In this document: positions 25,223 to 34,299 of the stretch, piece by piece | Position numbering within the stretch: the stretch's first letter is position 1 | How the letters are laid out: each line of letters starts with the position of its first letter | DNA from: Dethiobacter alkaliphilus | GTDB lineage: Bacteria > Bacillota > Dethiobacteria > DTU022 > UBA8154 | Length of the DNA stretch: 64,000 bases | Direction of reading: 5' to 3' | NCBI GenBank assembly: GCA_016841605.1 | Contig: JAENYV010000006.1 | Span: 62,001-126,000, forward strand | Position numbers and translations under genes: made by a program | The notes under the pieces: generated by a model | The model's input: only the letters and a program-made list of their open reading frames with translations | Databases searched by the model: none | What the model was told of the DNA's origin: nothing

Positions 25223-27757
25223 ATGTTCATCAATATTAAAGGCGCAAAAGAAAACAATCTGAAAAATATAGACCTGCAGATCCCTAAAAACAAGCTGATT
25301 GTATTCACTGGACTGTCCGGCAGCGGGAAATCAACGCTGGCGCTGGAAACCCTGCAAAGGGAATGTCAACGGCAGTATATGGAATCCATGGGCCTGACGA
25401 TGGATATCGGGGGCAAGCCGAAGGTTGATTTTATTGAGGGGCTGTCGCCCGCGATCTCAATCAACCAGCGCCATGCAAACAGCAATCCGCGTTCCACGGT
25501 GGGTACTATTACCGAGATTTCAGCCTATCTCCGCGTATTGTACGCCAAGCTGGGCGAGAGACCCTGCCCGCATTGCGGAAAGATGATTGCCCAGGACTAT
25601 GACGAAACGGCCTTTGCCGTGTATACGGAAATGCCCGACCAGGAGCCGGGCGGCACGGAGTTGTATGAGCAGACGATTGCTTGTCCTCATTGTGGCGAGC
25701 AGGTTATTGAGCTGACCGCAAGCCATTTCTCCTTTAACAAACCTCAGGGGGCCTGCCCTGTCTGTAGGGGAATGGGAGTTGTGAATTCACCGGATATCAA
25801 CCTTATTATTGATAAATCCAAAAGTGTCCGAGAATTTGCCATCCACGGCTGGGATCAGGTGTATATCGACAGATACGGCGCGTCAATAATCCAGGCGGCA
25901 AAACATTACGGCTTCGAAATGGATATTGATACCCCTACTGGTCAATACAATGATATCCAGTTGGATCTGCTTCTCCACGGTGTCCTGAGCAAACAATTCC
26001 AGAAGCGCTATCCTGATATCGCTCCTCCGAAAACCGTGCCTGGAGGGAGGTTCGAGGGTGTAATCACCAATCTCATGCGGCGTTATGCGGAAAACAGCTC
26101 CGCCAGCGCCAGACAAAAGCTTGAGAAGTTCTTAATCCGGCAGGAATGCCCGGAGTGCCGGGGCGTGCGGTTTCGTTCGGAAACCCTTGAAGTCAGGGTT
26201 GGCGGTATTAATATTAAACAACTGCTGTCTAAACCTCTTACCGGAATCAGGGAGTGGCTGAAAGAGCTCCCCGATTTTGTTTCGCCGGACGCCTTAGACG
26301 TTGTTCATCAAGTAGTGGATGACCTCAAGCGAAGAATTGACCGGATTATTGATGTAGGAGCCGGATATCTAAGTCTTGATCAGCCTTCGGCCTCTTTGTC
26401 TTCCGGAGAATGGCAGCGTATCAAGCTGGCTTCCATCTTGGGGAGCGGTCTGACAGGAGTGCTGTACGTGCTGGATGAACCCACATCAGGCCTGCATTCG
26501 CGGGATACCGGGAAAATTATCGAAGTGTTGAGACATCTGCGCGACATGGGCAATACTGTCATTGTCATTGAACATGATGTGGAAATGATGAAAGCGGCGG
26601 ACTATATCATTGATTTCGGTCCGGGCGCGGGCAAACAAGGCGGACGAATTGTGGCCTGCGGCAATGCGCAGGAGATTATCAACTGTGCAGCCTCTGTTAC
26701 GGGGAGATACCTTCAGACAAACGTCGGCAAACCTCAGCGAAAAAAGACCCCAAACGGTAACAGCTATGTGCGCATTAGAAATGCCAATATAAACAATCTT
26801 AAAAATATCGATATTGATATTCCTCTGGGAAAGCTTGTGGCAGTCAGCGGCGTTTCAGGCAGCGGCAAATCCAGTTTAATCTTCGGAGTTTTGGCGGAGA
26901 CCGCCGACGCCTGCTTTCATCAACCTAAGAAAAGTAGAAATCCTGATATTTCCGGCTTCGAACATCTTGATGATGTAATTATCATCAACCAGCAATCAAT
27001 CGGGCGTTCCAGCCGGTCCAATGCCGCAACCTATACCGACCTTTTTACCGATATACGGGATTTATACGCCTCCTTGCCCGAAACGAAAGCAAAGCGCCTC
27101 GCGGCCAAACATTTTTCCTATAATGTGGCCGGTGGCAGGTGCGAGAAATGTCAGGGCACAGGCAAGCTGTCCGTTTCCATGCATTTTCTGCCGGATGTGG
27201 AGGTGGTTTGTCCCGTGTGTCACGGCAAGCGGTATCAAAAGCCTGTTCTGGATATAAAATTCAAGGGACATAATATTTCGGATGTCTTGGAATTAAGCAT
27301 TGATGAAGCACTGGTGTTGTTTGCTGGCGAGGAAAACATCAGGGCGAAGCTTAAGGTGCTTCAGGATGTGGGACTCGGATATCTCAGTCTTGGGCAATCG
27401 GCAGCAACGCTGTCCGGCGGTGAAGCCCAGCGGCTGAAGCTGGCCAAAGAGCTTTCCAGAAGCAGCGGCGGAAAAGCTTTGTACCTTTTTGACGAACCGA
27501 CCACCGGACTTCATCCCCATGACGCAGGCAGGCTGATAAACGTATTTGATCGGCTGGTGCGTCTTGGCAACAGCGTCATTGTTATTGAACACAATGCAGA
27601 CATGCTTCTGGCGGCGGACTGGGTAATTGATCTTGGCCCGGAGGGCGGAAACGAAGGCGGTGAAATCATCGCCCAGGGAACGCCGGAGGAAATCATGAAA
27701 AACGCACACTCTGCCACTGGCAAGGTCCTTGTCCGGGCCGCCGCCATGAATGATTAA
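25223..27757 (+). CDS. UvrA-like ABC protein (class II, resistance-type)
   Basis: 844 residues with two ABC cassettes in UvrA order: GLSGSGKST near the N-terminus and GVSGSGKSS in the second half, signatures LSSGEWQRIKLA and LSGGEAQRLKLA, and Walker B LYVLDEPTSGLH and LYLFDEPTTGLH. Zinc modules CPHC...CPHC, CPVC, CPEC and CEKC...CPVC are present. It is shorter than housekeeping UvrA (about 940) and lies beside a MerR gene, which suits the UvrA2/DrrC-like group linked to resistance to DNA-binding drugs. I start at the second ATG, 11 bases after GAGAGG. Confidence 0.82.
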   Translation: MFINIKGAKENNLKNIDLQIPKNKLIVFTGLSGSGKSTLALETLQRECQRQYMESMGLTMDIGGKPKVDFIEGLSPAISINQRHANSNPRSTVGTITEISAYLRVLYAKLGERPCPHCGKMIAQDYDETAFAVYTEMPDQEPGGTELYEQTIACPHCGEQVIELTASHFSFNKPQGACPVCRGMGVVNSPDINLIIDKSKSVREFAIHGWDQVYIDRYGASIIQAAKHYGFEMDIDTPTGQYNDIQLDLLLHGVLSKQFQKRYPDIAPPKTVPGGRFEGVITNLMRRYAENSSASARQKLEKFLIRQECPECRGVRFRSETLEVRVGGINIKQLLSKPLTGIREWLKELPDFVSPDALDVVHQVVDDLKRRIDRIIDVGAGYLSLDQPSASLSSGEWQRIKLASILGSGLTGVLYVLDEPTSGLHSRDTGKIIEVLRHLRDMGNTVIVIEHDVEMMKAADYIIDFGPGAGKQGGRIVACGNAQEIINCAASVTGRYLQTNVGKPQRKKTPNGNSYVRIRNANINNLKNIDIDIPLGKLVAVSGVSGSGKSSLIFGVLAETADACFHQPKKSRNPDISGFEHLDDVIIINQQSIGRSSRSNAATYTDLFTDIRDLYASLPETKAKRLAAKHFSYNVAGGRCEKCQGTGKLSVSMHFLPDVEVVCPVCHGKRYQKPVLDIKFKGHNISDVLELSIDEALVLFAGEENIRAKLKVLQDVGLGYLSLGQSAATLSGGEAQRLKLAKELSRSSGGKALYLFDEPTTGLHPHDAGRLINVFDRLVRLGNSVIVIEHNADMLLAADWVIDLGPEGGNEGGEIIAQGTPEEIMKNAHSATGKVLVRAAAMND

Positions 27758-27826
27758 GGCGTGTACGGTGGTACTGTAGCTCATATAAGGTATAATAAAG
27801 GCTGTCAAGCAAGGAGGTGGCTCCGC

Positions 27827-28570
27827 ATGACTTACAAAACCGCTCAAATAGCGAAGTTAATAGGCGTTCATCCCAATACAATACGGTTTTATGAGGAGAT
27901 GGGGCTGCTCCCTGCGATACCGAGAACAGCAAGCGGTTACCGCGTCTTTAACGACAGGCATCTTGAACAGCTGCGGCTGTTGCGCGCCGCTTTCCGGACC
28001 GAGATTATCAGCGACAGGCTCAGACAGGAAGTCCTGGCAATCGTAAAAACAGTGGCGGCAGGTGATCTTGACGGGGCATATCAGGGCACACGGAAATATT
28101 TGAAACATCTGCGGAAAGAAAAGTGGCGGGCTGAGGAAGCCATCCGCCTAACGCTTGATATTATTGAGCATGGCGCTGCCGGGGATGAAAACTTTGTCTT
28201 TAACGGCAGACGCGAGGCCGCTGAAACGCTGGGTGTCACAATGGATGTTTTGCGGGATTGGGAAAGAAACGGCCTGATTCAGGTTCCGCGAGATTCAAAA
28301 GGATACAGGAAATACGGATCAAAAGAGATGAAAAGGCTGAAAATCATTCGCACCCTGCGCAGCGCCCACTATTCCATGATGTCCGTTCTGCGCATGCTTA
28401 ACCGGCTGGATCGTGGTGAAGTGAATATCCGGGAGGCTATCGATACGCCCGGCGAGGACGAAGACATCGTTTGCGCCGCCGACCGCTATATCACCGCCCT
28501 GAACATGGCTAAAAAAGACGCGTTGGAAATGATGGATATTCTTAAGGCGATGAGGAAAAGCAAAGGCTAG
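27827..28570 (+). CDS. MerR-type regulator with two HTH domains
   Basis: 247 residues. The first MerR HTH is at 1-70 (AQIAKLIGVHPNTIRFYEEMGLLPAI...YRVFNDRHLEQL). A helical spacer follows, then a second MerR-like HTH at about 120-190 (AAETLGVTMDVLRDWERNGLIQVPRDSKGYRKYGSKEMKRLKII). AAGGAGGTGG lies just before ATG 27827. It follows the UvrA-like gene by 69 bp and probably controls it. A duplicated DNA-binding domain within one MerR chain is uncommon. Confidence 0.8.
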   Translation: MTYKTAQIAKLIGVHPNTIRFYEEMGLLPAIPRTASGYRVFNDRHLEQLRLLRAAFRTEIISDRLRQEVLAIVKTVAAGDLDGAYQGTRKYLKHLRKEKWRAEEAIRLTLDIIEHGAAGDENFVFNGRREAAETLGVTMDVLRDWERNGLIQVPRDSKGYRKYGSKEMKRLKIIRTLRSAHYSMMSVLRMLNRLDRGEVNIREAIDTPGEDEDIVCAADRYITALNMAKKDALEMMDILKAMRKSKG

Positions 28571-28594
28571 CAATTAATACAGGCTATTGGAGAT

Positions 28595-29548
28595 TCACTC
28601 CGTTCCCAGATATTGCCCTGCTATTTCCGCGGCATATTGCCGCATGATTTTTTGCAATTCAACAGGAGAAAGTATTTCCACCTCCCGGCCATAATGAAGC
28701 AGCCACCTCCCCAGTACCGGCAAAGAATCCGTCAGCAGCATGATTTCCATTCTGCCGCCCAGATCCTTTTCTCCGACCAAGCCCCATATACACTTATTCC
28801 TGATGATTTCGTAATTGCTGTCCTTTTTTAAACGTACTGTCACATTACATAGGTTTTTTGCTCCAACCATCTTTTTGATAACCGTTTCCGGGGGAGGATG
28901 CGCCTTGGAAAGGCTTTGGTCTGTTAGGTACAGGTTTTGAATGCGGTCGATGCGAAAATCCCGATAAGCATGGCGCAAGTGGCAATAGGCAATTAAATGC
29001 CAGTGGTTTTCATAAAACCCCAGCGAAACCGGTTCGATTTTTCTCACTGTTTTCTGGTTTGCAGGGGGAGAATAATAGTGAATCTCCATGATGTTCTTGA
29101 GATAAAGCGCCGTCTGAATATCCTTTATAAAACGATTTCCCATGGGCATCTTTTCACCGGACGTATCGAATGCGCCTATTCTTTTTTCTATTTCCGCCAC
29201 AAAATCCTTATCTTCGTTTCCCAGGACCGCTTTTATCTTATAGAGCGCCGAATCAAAATTCTTTTTCGTTTAGGCGTCCGCGAACGCGCCCGCTAATTTT
29301 CCGGCCAAGAGCAAAGCCCCGGCTTCCTCGGAAGTAAACCTCACCGGAGGCAGATGGTATCCTTCCACAAGATAATAGCCAACACCCGCTTCAGAGCCGA
29401 TCGGTATACCGGCGGCTTCAAGCGCCCTGATATCCCGATACACGGTCCTGATGCAAATACCGAATCGCTGGGCCAACTCTTGGGCCGTAATGATTTTCTT
29501 AGATTGAAGATGAATGAGCATAGCCGCTAGTCTGTCTACTCTATTCAT
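28595..29548 (-). pseudogene. WYL-domain regulator, copy 2, nonsense-interrupted
   Basis: The same 317-codon gene as at 13097-14050, closely similar throughout. A TAA at 29270-29272 (minus strand) replaces the AAA lysine of DAKTKRNFDSAL after the HTH domain (codon 93). The HTH half (residues 1-92) could still be made, while the WYL half is cut off. The rest of the frame is open, so this is a single recent change. Confidence 0.88.
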
Positions 29549-29779
29549 ATGACGCCTCCCGGTGTCATTAATATACCAAATATAATGAAGCGAATAACAA
29601 AACAGGCAATAGGGTCGAAGCTCCGCCTCGTTGCAGCGATGTGTTGAAACTGCTTGGCAGTTTCTTCCGATGCTTAAAAAAATTATAGCATAAAGAGAGA
29701 CGGGATTCTAACCTGCTGACATAGGGCTGTCACTTCGCCCAGGTATACTAATACCAAAACACGATAGGGAGGCAAGTTT

Positions 29780-30433
29780 ATGCGACCAAAAGTTGTTATG
29801 CACGCGCAAATAAGTTTGGATGGCTGCGTGCGCGGTTTTATTGACACGGGCGTCTATTACGCCGTTGCCAACCGCTTCCAGCCGGACATGGTGCTGTTTG
29901 GCAGCGAAACCGTTTATACGGCGGCTGAACATTATCCGCCCGAGACAGAAAAAGCGTTTAAGAAACCGGCGGACAGTCCGGACGACCAGAGGCTGAGGTG
30001 GGTGGTGCCGGACAGCCGCGGAAGATTGCGGAACCTGCATGTTTTCAGGGATTCGGAGTATTGCAAGGACATTATTGTCCTGGTATCCGCGTCCACGCCC
30101 TCATCCTATCTGGCGTATCTGCGCGAGCGCAATTACGATTTTATTGCTGCCGGGGACGATCACGTGGATTACGCTCAAGCGCTCGAGGTCTTATATAACC
30201 GATACAACTGCCGGGTTATCCGAACAGACAGCGGCGGAGTCCTGACCAATGCGCTCATAGAACAGGGGCTGGTTGATGAAATCAGCCTGATCGTGTCACC
30301 TTGTTTGGTAGGAACAGGCGAACCGCACTTGTTCAGAAGTCTGTCGCTGCAAAACAGAATGCCGCTGGAGCTGATAAGCTGCGAGACGGTGGATGAAAAA
30401 CACCTCTCCCTGATCTATAAGGTCCTGAAGTAA
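29780..30433 (+). CDS. RibD C-terminal/DHFR-like reductase, copy 2
   Basis: 217 residues, the same length and family as the protein at 14190-14843, with most differences conservative (VLFGSETVYTAAEHYPPETEKAF is shared). GGGAGG precedes the ATG. It is divergent from the broken WYL gene; the gap between them is about 90 bp longer than in copy 1 and contains a GAAACTGC-TTG-GCAGTTTC hairpin. An MFS gene follows 75 bp downstream. Loss of its regulator may leave it constitutive. Confidence 0.82.
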   Translation: MRPKVVMHAQISLDGCVRGFIDTGVYYAVANRFQPDMVLFGSETVYTAAEHYPPETEKAFKKPADSPDDQRLRWVVPDSRGRLRNLHVFRDSEYCKDIIVLVSASTPSSYLAYLRERNYDFIAAGDDHVDYAQALEVLYNRYNCRVIRTDSGGVLTNALIEQGLVDEISLIVSPCLVGTGEPHLFRSLSLQNRMPLELISCETVDEKHLSLIYKVLK

Positions 30434-30508
30434 AATATCTCTCCAGTAAGCCACCAGTCAGCATGATGATGATACGCTATTTCCATAAAAAAGATAAGGA
30501 GAAATAGC

Positions 30509-31768
30509 ATGCCTTTTCATAATGAACCAAAATGGTGGCGAAAAACGATGGCCTTCTTGGTCAGTCAGGGTATTTCGCTGTTCGGATCACAAATTGTCCA
30601 GATGGCGGTTATTTGGTATGTGACGCTGGAAACATCATCGGGAATCTGGGTTACTGTCCTGACCCTCGCCGCATTTTTGCCTCAAATGATTATATCGTTG
30701 TTGGCGGGCGTTTGGGCGGACCGCTATAACAGAAAGCGGATGATTATCGCCGCCGACGCCATGATTGCCGCAACAACCCTGCTGCTGGCCGTATTTATGA
30801 TGTCGGGGAACGTGGGCGAAGCCGCCTTACCTGCCATCATATTGGCATCCGTTGTCCGCTCTCTGGGTAGCGGCATTCACGCGCCCACAGTGAACGCCAT
30901 GATTCCGCAGCTGGTTCCTGAAGACGGACTTATGAGAGTAAACGGCATCAACGGCAGCATTCAGTCTGTGGTTCAGTTTGTTTCCCCCATAGCTGCCGGG
31001 GCATTAATGGCGGTCGGCCCCATTTACAATATCCTGTTCCTTGACGTTGCGACCGCGGTCATGGGAATCGGTATCCTGGCTCTGATAAAAATACCAAAGC
31101 ATCAGCCGGTGGAAAGAACCACGTCCACTTCCGTATGGTCGGAAATGAAGGAAGGGCTTGCGTTCACCTGTAATCACCAGTTTATGCGCAGAATGCTGGC
31201 TACTTACGGCGCTTACATTTTTCTGTGCGTACCTTCCGGCTTCCTAACTGCCCTCATGATTCAACGTACTTTCGGCAGCAATGTAATTTTTTTGACGATC
31301 AACGAGACCGCAGGCTTTGCCGGGGCTTTAATCGGCGGGCTTCTGCTGGGTGCGACCGGTGGTTTTAAAAATCGGAACAAGACCTTCTTTCTGGGCGTGA
31401 TGATTTACGGGCTAGCCTCTCTGGCCGTTGGCTTTACCAAGGTATTCTGGCTTTTTGTCCTGCTGATGTTCTTTATCGGTATGACCATTCCAGCCGCTCA
31501 ATCGGCGGTTTTTACCTTAGTCCAGGAAAAAACCGACCCCTCCATGCTGGGCCGGGTTTTCAGCCTGGTCAATGTGATGTTCACGGGCTTCATGCCGCTT
31601 GGCATGGCCATCTTCGGGCCGCTGGCCGACGTTTTCCGAATCCAGACCATGGTTATTGGATGTGCTGTTTTCATCATTATTTTGGGACTGAGTATCTTTC
31701 TGTCCGGAGACTTTTACCATGCAGGCGTCGCGGCGGCGGAAGCGGAGGGTGATAATAGCATTCAATAA
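30509..31768 (+). CDS. MFS transporter, drug-efflux type
   Basis: 419 residues with twelve predicted helices. It begins KWWRKTMAFLVSQGISLFGSQIVQMAVIWYV and has the loop-2/3 motif GVWADRYNRKRMII, as in the MFS_3/MefA-like exporters of Firmicutes. AAGGAG lies before the ATG. It sits beside the reductase copy and the UvrA-like/MerR genes, so this stretch looks like a small resistance cluster. The exported compound cannot be told from sequence. Confidence 0.85.
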   Translation: MPFHNEPKWWRKTMAFLVSQGISLFGSQIVQMAVIWYVTLETSSGIWVTVLTLAAFLPQMIISLLAGVWADRYNRKRMIIAADAMIAATTLLLAVFMMSGNVGEAALPAIILASVVRSLGSGIHAPTVNAMIPQLVPEDGLMRVNGINGSIQSVVQFVSPIAAGALMAVGPIYNILFLDVATAVMGIGILALIKIPKHQPVERTTSTSVWSEMKEGLAFTCNHQFMRRMLATYGAYIFLCVPSGFLTALMIQRTFGSNVIFLTINETAGFAGALIGGLLLGATGGFKNRNKTFFLGVMIYGLASLAVGFTKVFWLFVLLMFFIGMTIPAAQSAVFTLVQEKTDPSMLGRVFSLVNVMFTGFMPLGMAIFGPLADVFRIQTMVIGCAVFIIILGLSIFLSGDFYHAGVAAAEAEGDNSIQ

Positions 31769-31791
31769 TACTTCGTTCAAGAAGGATGTGA

Positions 31792-32121
31792 TTACTGTTT
31801 ATTATCTACCAATGCTTGCACTGTTGCAGTTGCGATTTTCAATTCCCGCTCATTGCATAGATATAACAGCCGTATAAGATACTCGACTTTGGTATCCGCC
31901 TGTTGCTTCTCCGGATAAAAGATTGTATCCGCTGATATGCCCAATTCCCGGATAAGCCGGAACAGAACATCGTAACTCGGTTTCTTATTTTCATTCTCAA
32001 TGGACATCAGATAGCGAGGTGTTATATTTATGATTTCCGCTAACTGCTCCCGTGTAAGCCCTTTGGCTTTTCGGGCAGTTTTCAGGGTACTGCCCAGTCT
32101 GTCTAAATGAGTGTGTTCCAT
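31792..32121 (-). CDS. XRE-family regulator of the Tn916-like module
   Basis: 109 residues: HTH at 10-65 (LGSTLKTARKAKGLTREQLAEIINITPRYLMSIENENKKPSYDVLFRLIRELGI), then a short helical end. Regulators of this length and orientation sit upstream of the sigma-like/HTH/xis/int block in Tn916-like elements. GGAGGTG precedes the start. It is convergent with the MFS gene. Confidence 0.82.
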   Translation of the reverse strand: MEHTHLDRLGSTLKTARKAKGLTREQLAEIINITPRYLMSIENENKKPSYDVLFRLIRELGISADTIFYPEKQQADTKVEYLIRLLYLCNERELKIATATVQALVDNKQ

Positions 32122-32753
32122 TGGTTCACCTCCAATAACAGTCTACAGATCCTATTTGGACGACAAAACGATATAACAGAACTATATAAATAGGAAATGC
32201 CAGAACGTATTTGTGCCAAATAGCCGCATTTATGCGTTTAGCTTAGAAATTAAAACAAACCCGCCTAACAAAAAAAACGTGAGTTTGGCGGGGCTTTTTC
32301 CATGCGTGTTTTCCCCTCCAAGCTTGTGAGTCAGGAGGGGATTTTAATGCTTATTCAGTATGCAGTAGAAATCCAGCGGCCGCTATCAAATAGCGGCCGG
32401 GCGTGATGAAGCGGACATCAGTTTATATATCGCCTTAAATGGTAATTTGTCAAAAAAAGCCTATTTCGGTTGCGAGAGCACTGCGACCATAAAGTAGAAC
32501 CGTCAGAGCCCATAAATAGGATATGTAGAAACGCAAATACTGTAAAAGCTCATTTGGATTGCTTCCAAGTGAGCTTTTTTTGTCGCATAAAGGAGAATTG
32601 CGCCGGATATTCATCCCCCGCCTCACGTTATTGTCACGGCAAATTGTTTTTCACTTCTTGCCGTTTAATTTGCCAAAATTTTCATTCTGACCGTAGTAGT
32701 GGCGAAAGGGGAAGCCATCACCCGCCTTTGCGGACGCGAAGGGAGGTGAGAAC
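32122..32753. other. gene-free control region of the integrative element
   Basis: About 630 bp without a supported gene. It has a CCCGCC...GGCGGG stem followed by CTTTTT at 32260-32297, a perfect 10-bp stem (CGGCCGCTAT-CAA-ATAGCGGCCG) at 32377-32399, and a strong terminator at 32544-32581. In Tn916-like elements this is where promoters, attenuators and sometimes transfer origins lie, but I see no relaxase gene nearby. Confidence 0.5.
32544..32581 (+). terminator. intrinsic terminator
   Basis: AAGCTCATTTGG pairs with CCAAGTGAGCTT around an ATTGCTT loop (T/T-type mismatch aside), followed by seven Ts. It lies 170 bp before the sigma-like gene and may act as an attenuator of the downstream operon. 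Confidence 0.75.
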
Positions 32754-33179
32754 ATGAAGCCTCATTCCCACGAAGAACACAAGCGGCACACCTTTGACAG
32801 TTTTTGCAAAAGGATACTCAAGCATGAAGCCCGCGATTATTACGACGATTTGAAAAGACGCAGAAAACATGAAATTTCTTTGGACGAGCTGTCCGAAAAG
32901 GAATGGGAGCAGTTGACCGTCATAGACGAGTACTTCAAGGATACATACAGCTTTCGCGTGTTGGGCCACGACATCACCGTGTCGGATGAACGCATAGGCG
33001 AAGCTCTGAAAGGCTTGCCAACGAACAAGCGCGACATTATCCTGCTGTCTTATTTCCTTGAGATGACGGATAGGGAAATCGGGGAACTCTTGAACCTTGT
33101 CCGACGTACCGTTGCCTATCGCCGGACAAACACTTTGCGGGAATTAAAAAAATTCATGGAGGGAAAAGCGGATGAATAG
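32754..33179 (+). CDS. sigma-70-like regulator (Tn916 Orf7 type)
   Basis: 141 residues. The C-terminal half has ALKGLPTNKRDIILLSYFLEMTDREIGELLNLVRRTVAYRRTNTLRELKKFM, a sigma region 4 HTH. The N-terminal half, with HTFDSFCKRILKHEARDYYDDLKRR, is that of the Orf7-type sigma-like regulators of Tn916-like elements, which activate element genes. GGGAGGTGAG precedes the ATG. It overlaps the next small gene by 8 bp. Confidence 0.82.
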   Translation: MKPHSHEEHKRHTFDSFCKRILKHEARDYYDDLKRRRKHEISLDELSEKEWEQLTVIDEYFKDTYSFRVLGHDITVSDERIGEALKGLPTNKRDIILLSYFLEMTDREIGELLNLVRRTVAYRRTNTLRELKKFMEGKADE

Positions 33180-33423
33180 CACACGAAACGCCAAAACCGG
33201 TAATACCGGCTTGCTTCCTTTCCACGTCATTGCGGCGGCAAGCAACGGCGACATCAACGCAATCAACACCGTCCTAAAATACTACGAGGGGTATATTGCC
33301 GCGTTGTCCACAAGGCGGCTTTACGACGAAAACGGCAATCCCCATCTGTGCGTGGACCCTGAAATGCGACGCAGACTGGAAACCAAGCTCATTACAAAAA
33401 TCCTGGCTTTCAGGGTAGCTTAA
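33172..33423 (+). CDS. helix-turn-helix protein (Tn916 Orf8 type)
   Basis: 83 residues starting in the end of the sigma-like gene (ATGAATAG overlap). LLPFHVIAAASNGDINAINTVLKYYEGYIAALS followed by ETKLITKILAFRV is the pattern of the small helix-turn-helix proteins paired with Orf7 in Tn916-like elements. It is followed by a terminator-like stem at 33421-33482. Confidence 0.8.
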   Translation: MNSTRNAKTGNTGLLPFHVIAAASNGDINAINTVLKYYEGYIAALSTRRLYDENGNPHLCVDPEMRRRLETKLITKILAFRVA

Positions 33424-33972
33424 CCAAAAGCCTGTCACGGGAGCGCGTTCCCCTTTCCACGCTTCCCATGGCAGGCTTTTCGTGCTTGCCATTCTGCAAA
33501 AGTACATTTATAAACCTATGTGCTTTTGCAGGCTGACAAACGCCTTTCGCTCTTTGACAAAGAAAGTGCGGCGAAACACCGCGCAGCATAGGGCAAATCG
33601 GATACTTTCGGTCTATGCCGAGCCGGACGGCGGGTGCGCCACGACTTCCCCAAGGGAACGAGCGATCACCACCCAGGCCGCAAAATGAGCGTGGCAGCTT
33701 ATGGGGCGACAACGCATAGGCCGGTACAATGATACTTCCGTCCAGCCACAGTCCGAGCGTTAAAAGCGTCGCAGGCAATGGGGACGGCCCGTCAGTATGG
33801 GGGGAGGTGAAATTCCTATGAGGGCGGTTAGCTGCCGTCCATCCGATAAGCCGTATAACGATGGAATCGTCAACAGAAACGCAGGTCAGTGGTGCGCTTT
33901 TTTGAGTCTATATAATTATGGGCGCGTCCCTGTCGCCTGCATTGTATTTCAGAACCGAAAGGGGCTGATACC
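33424..33972. other. non-coding spacer between Orf8-type and xis genes
   Basis: About 550 bp. AAAAGCCTG...CAGGCTTTT at 33426-33482 forms a terminator-like stem around a GC-rich loop. Several short open frames are present but none has a convincing start or composition. Spacers of this kind are common at this place in Tn916-like elements. Confidence 0.45.
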
Positions 33973-34194
33973 TTGCTGAAAAGCAATGAAGCATATAAGC
34001 TGATTTTTCGGGAATACCCGGACGTGGTCAGTGTGGAGCAAATGTGTGAAATGCTGGGCGGTATCAGCACAAAAACCGGATATCGCCTTTTGCGGCAAAA
34101 TCAGATCAAGCATTTCAAAATAGGCCGAACCTACAAAATTCCCAAGCTTCATATTTTTGAATACCTGACGGTCGTGCAGGAATCCGATGCGTAA
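33973..34194 (+). CDS. xis: excisionase-like protein
   Basis: 73 residues from TTG 33973, with GAAAGGGGC upstream. LIFREYPDVVSVEQMCEMLGGISTKTGYRLLRQNQIKHFKIGRTYKIPKLHIFEYL is a winged-helix (excisionase/HTH_17) domain of the kind encoded just before the integrase. It lies 105 bp before int, as expected for a directionality factor. A homologue lies alone at 17758-18006. Confidence 0.8.
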   Translation: MLKSNEAYKLIFREYPDVVSVEQMCEMLGGISTKTGYRLLRQNQIKHFKIGRTYKIPKLHIFEYLTVVQESDA

Positions 34195-34299
34195 AACATT
34201 GTTCGCACCTTTGCAAGATATTTTGGATAACTGTTACACTAAAGCCGTCAATGGTAGGTGAATATAAGCTGTTACTGATTTAAGGAGGTAAAAAAATTC

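Noticed and set aside
25223-27757. Housekeeping UvrA
   Set aside because: It is about 100 residues shorter, lies in an island beside MerR and MFS genes, and no uvrB or uvrC is adjacent.
32377-32399. Perfect hairpin as an oriT
   Set aside because: A 10-bp stem with a 3-base loop is suggestive, but no relaxase or other transfer gene is present to support it.
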